Shown: in pieces, positions 33,658 through 35,336 of the stretch | How positions within the stretch are numbered: position 1 is the stretch's first letter | Layout: every line of letters starts with the position of its first letter | From: Oscillospiraceae bacterium | Lineage (GTDB): Bacteria > Bacillota > Clostridia > Oscillospirales > Ruminococcaceae | Direction: 5' to 3' | Assembly: GCA_020024155.1 (NCBI GenBank) | Contig: JAHHUE010000010.1 | Span: 1-35,336 of the forward strand | DNA: 35,336 bases | Notes under the pieces: model-generated | Seen by the model: the letters and a program-made list of their open reading frames with translations, nothing else | Database searches by the model: none | What the model was told of the DNA's origin: nothing | Program-made: the position numbers and the translations under genes

Positions 33658-33689
33658 ACTTATCCCTCCGTTTTAACATATATATTTCT

Positions 33690-33718
33690 ATATTACCACT
33701 AAATTATGAACATTCCAA
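33690..33718 (-). promoter_or_regulatory. Predicted promoter of the lipoprotein/two-component operon
   Basis: TTGGAA (33713-33718, minus strand), 17 bases, TAATAT (33690-33695) with a TGG extension. It lies within the end of the ZIP gene and predicts a start near 33683, a short leader carrying the GGAGGG. Confidence 0.6.
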
Positions 33719-34454
33719 GACACATTACAATAACTCCTAACAAAATACCAATAAACACATCTTTAAATTGAGTAAATTTTGCACCAGTTGGTATAAGCTG
33801 ACACACTGATGCCTGAGCCATTATGCCTGCAATTATTGCAAGAAGTCCGTTTATAAAGCTTTCACTTATAAATCTATGTAATAGTATCAAAGCAAGCAGC
33901 CCACCAAAAAGCTCTGCTAAACCTGTAAGTAAGCTTTGAATAAATGCTTTCATTTTAGAATTGGTTAAATACATAACCGGAGCTGCAACTGCAATGCCTT
34001 CCGGCAGATTATGCAATGCAATAGCCATTGCCATAGATAAGCCAAATCTTTGGTTATTCATACCGGAAAAAATTGTTAGAACACCCTCAGGCAAGTTATG
34101 CAATACAATAACAGCAGTTGTTATAAGCGAAAGTTTTTTTGCTGTATACATCTGTTCTGTTTGCTCTGTTTTTTCTGGCACAACAAGGTCTTCAACAAAA
34201 ATGCCAATAATCCAACCTACAATAAATAATACAATTATACCTGTAATAACATAGTCTTTTGTCATATATTTTATTGAATTATTATAGCACTCAGGCAACA
34301 TATCAACAAATGATACTGCAAGCATAACACCAGCTGCAAAACCTTGAGATATAGCCATAGTTTTATCAGATATTTTTTTTAACAATACAACAATCAATCC
34401 ACCAATAGCAGTTGAAAGCGATGCAAATGTGCAAAGAAATATAGAATACAACAT
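33699..34454 (-). CDS. ZIP family metal transporter
   Basis: A 251-residue ZIP transporter, likely importing zinc, iron or manganese. About seven or eight membrane segments. The metal-binding HNLPEG motif occurs twice, in VLHNLPEGVLTIF (H119, E123) and ALHNLPEGIAVAAP (H148, E152), as in bacterial ZupT/GufA-type proteins. A variable loop (about 92-108) lacks the long His tract of eukaryotic homologues. AGAAGGTG before the ATG. It is followed by the lipoprotein gene without a terminator. Confidence 0.93.
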   Translation of the reverse strand: MLYSIFLCTFASLSTAIGGLIVVLLKKISDKTMAISQGFAAGVMLAVSFVDMLPECYNNSIKYMTKDYVITGIIVLFIVGWIIGIFVEDLVVPEKTEQTEQMYTAKKLSLITTAVIVLHNLPEGVLTIFSGMNNQRFGLSMAMAIALHNLPEGIAVAAPVMYLTNSKMKAFIQSLLTGLAELFGGLLALILLHRFISESFINGLLAIIAGIMAQASVCQLIPTGAKFTQFKDVFIGILLGVIVMCLGMFII

Positions 34455-34614
34455 ATAAAAACACCTTCTAAATAAAATAAGTTTCTATATGTATATTAAA
34501 TGACAGTAACAAAATTGCTTTTTTAATTGGCTCTTATTTTTTATAAATTTATTATAATACAAAAAAACACATAATTTATTTTAATTTTACATAGTATTAT
34601 ATTTTTCACACTAC

Positions 34615-34643
34615 TTGACATTACATAATAGTAATGATACTAT
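34615..34643 (+). promoter_or_regulatory. Predicted padR promoter with overlapping inverted repeat
   Basis: TTGACA (34615-34620), 17 bases, TACTAT (34638-34643). ATAGTA-N4-TACTAT (34628-34643) is an inverted repeat that includes the -10 box and could be the autoregulatory PadR site. The rest of 34455-34678 shows nothing else. Confidence 0.65.
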
Positions 34644-34678
34644 GATAAAAAAATTATATATATTTTAGGAGCAAAAAA

Positions 34679-35008
34679 ATGAATACTCAATTTAAAAAAG
34701 GTGTACTTGACCTTATAGTGTTAACTGTAATAAGCAAAGAAGATAAATATGGATATCAGCTTGTAAACGAAGTTAACAAAATAGTTAATGTAAATGAAGG
34801 CACTATATACCCTTTATTAAAAAGGTTAACTAATGAAAAATATTGCGAATCTTATCTTAAACAATCAGATGCTGGCCCTGCAAGAAAATATTATACAATA
34901 ACCATATCAGGAAGAGTTTATCTTGAAATTTTAACTAAACAATGGCTATCTTTTACAACCACAGTAAATGAATTTATAAATAAGAGTAAAGCTAATGACC
35001 AAAAATAA
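34679..35008 (+). CDS. PadR family transcriptional regulator
   Basis: A 109-residue PadR regulator of the short subfamily 2 type (winged helix plus one dimer helix). Conserved blocks are FKKGVLDLIVLTVISKEDKYGYQLVNEV, NEGTIYPLLKRLTNEKY and AGPARKYYTITISGRVYLEIL. TTTTAGGAG lies before the ATG. Its end overlaps the ATG of the next gene, a HAAS/DUF1700-type partner, a pairing widespread in Firmicutes in which the partner is thought to transmit a membrane signal. Confidence 0.95.
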   Translation: MNTQFKKGVLDLIVLTVISKEDKYGYQLVNEVNKIVNVNEGTIYPLLKRLTNEKYCESYLKQSDAGPARKYYTITISGRVYLEILTKQWLSFTTTVNEFINKSKANDQK

Positions 35009-35336
35009 ATAAATTTCTTTCAAAATTATTTTCTAAAATAAGTATTTTAAGCGTAAAAGATAAATCTGATATTATAAAACATTATAGAATTTTTATTGAA
35101 GAAAAAATGAAAGACGGAAAATCCGAACAACAAGACATAGCAGAATTGAGAAATATTAACGCAATTGCAAATGAAATTCTAGCCACACATACGACAAATA
35201 AAGCAAATATGGATAACAATGATAATATTCAATATTACATAAAAAAGAGCAGCAGTTATTTAAACAAAAATTTAAAAGGATTTTCCAATATATCATCTAA
35301 TGAGCTTAAAAAATTATTATCAACTTTTTTATTCTT
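34995..35336 (+). CDS. HAAS/DUF1700-type PadR partner, frameshifted near the start and cut by the window edge
   Basis: An ATG at 34995 overlaps the padR end but meets TAA after five codons (35010-35012). From 35014 another frame stays open to the window end and reads FLSKLFSKISILSVKDKSDIIKHYRIFIEEKMKDG, the N-terminal pattern of HAAS/DUF1700 proteins. The shift lies in three tandem AAAT units (35003-35014). Removing one unit would give MTKNKFLSKLFSKIS, the expected start. Without it the open frame has no usual start before ATG at 35107. It could be a new pseudogene, a slippage switch or a sequence error. The 3' part lies outside the window. Confidence 0.7.
35003..35014 (+). repeat. Three tandem AAAT units at the frame break
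   Basis: AAATAAATAAAT in the fourth and fifth codons of the PadR partner. Loss of one unit restores the reading frame. Confidence 0.8.

Noticed and set aside
33434..33679. 81-codon frame overlapping the lipoprotein start
   Set aside because: Its ATG lies about four bases from the predicted transcript start with no ribosome site, and the sequence resembles no family. Kept only as the frameshift alternative for the lipoprotein.
1..35336. CRISPR array, tRNA, rRNA, intact insertion sequence or toxin-antitoxin pair
   Set aside because: No regularly spaced repeats, tRNA-like cloverleaf ends, rRNA blocks, transposase genes or small gene pairs with such signatures were seen by eye.

Overview
The window is AT-rich, dense, mostly minus-strand bacterial chromosome. 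Gene content (SpoIIIE/FtsK with a TepA-type ClpP-like protein, Rex, two DegV proteins, DUF1836, DUF1385, a T-box leader, YtrA-type GntR), strong Shine-Dalgarno sites and TTGACA-N17-TATAAT promoters point to an anaerobic Firmicute of class Clostridia. A four-subunit pyruvate:ferredoxin oxidoreductase together with methionine gamma-lyase suggests an amino-acid or pyruvate fermenting lineage near Lachnospirales; I cannot name the species.

Left part (1-9.5 kb): a decayed scar with tyrosine-recombinase and XRE-repressor remnants (90-278), the porCDAB operon, an NhaC-family antiporter, and a divergent methionine gamma-lyase gene across a 569-base control region. Next come an AT-rich GNAT-like orphan, a DegV gene meeting it tail to tail, and a DUF1836 regulator divergent from DegV.

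Centre (9.5-22.7 kb): a minus-strand run tepA - ftsK/spoIIIE - ygiQ - MBL-fold hydrolase, the last three with overlapping ends. A plus-strand rex-degV operon has a near-perfect promoter and a Rex-like site on its -35. Then come glutaminase, a TraX-like membrane protein, and a GntR - ABC ATPase - ABC permease operon with a visible candidate operator.

Right part (22.8-35.3 kb): cysS under a cysteine T-box, the recA-recX-rimO-pgsA operon, and a signalling operon (predicted lipoprotein with calcium-loop-like repeats - OmpR-type regulator - histidine kinase - DUF1385 - prmC). A ZIP transporter follows, and a PadR regulator whose HAAS/DUF1700-type partner runs off the window edge with a broken reading frame.

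Most genes are ordinary core genes. The parts most worth a second look are small: a lipoprotein whose only well-placed start is ATA, a 4-base tandem repeat that knocks the PadR partner out of frame, repeated palindromes between the antiporter and methionine gamma-lyase, three helically phased decamers at the rex promoter, and a terminator-like hairpin lying inside the predicted TraX leader. I found no clear new defence or mobile system, no CRISPR array and no tRNA or rRNA gene.
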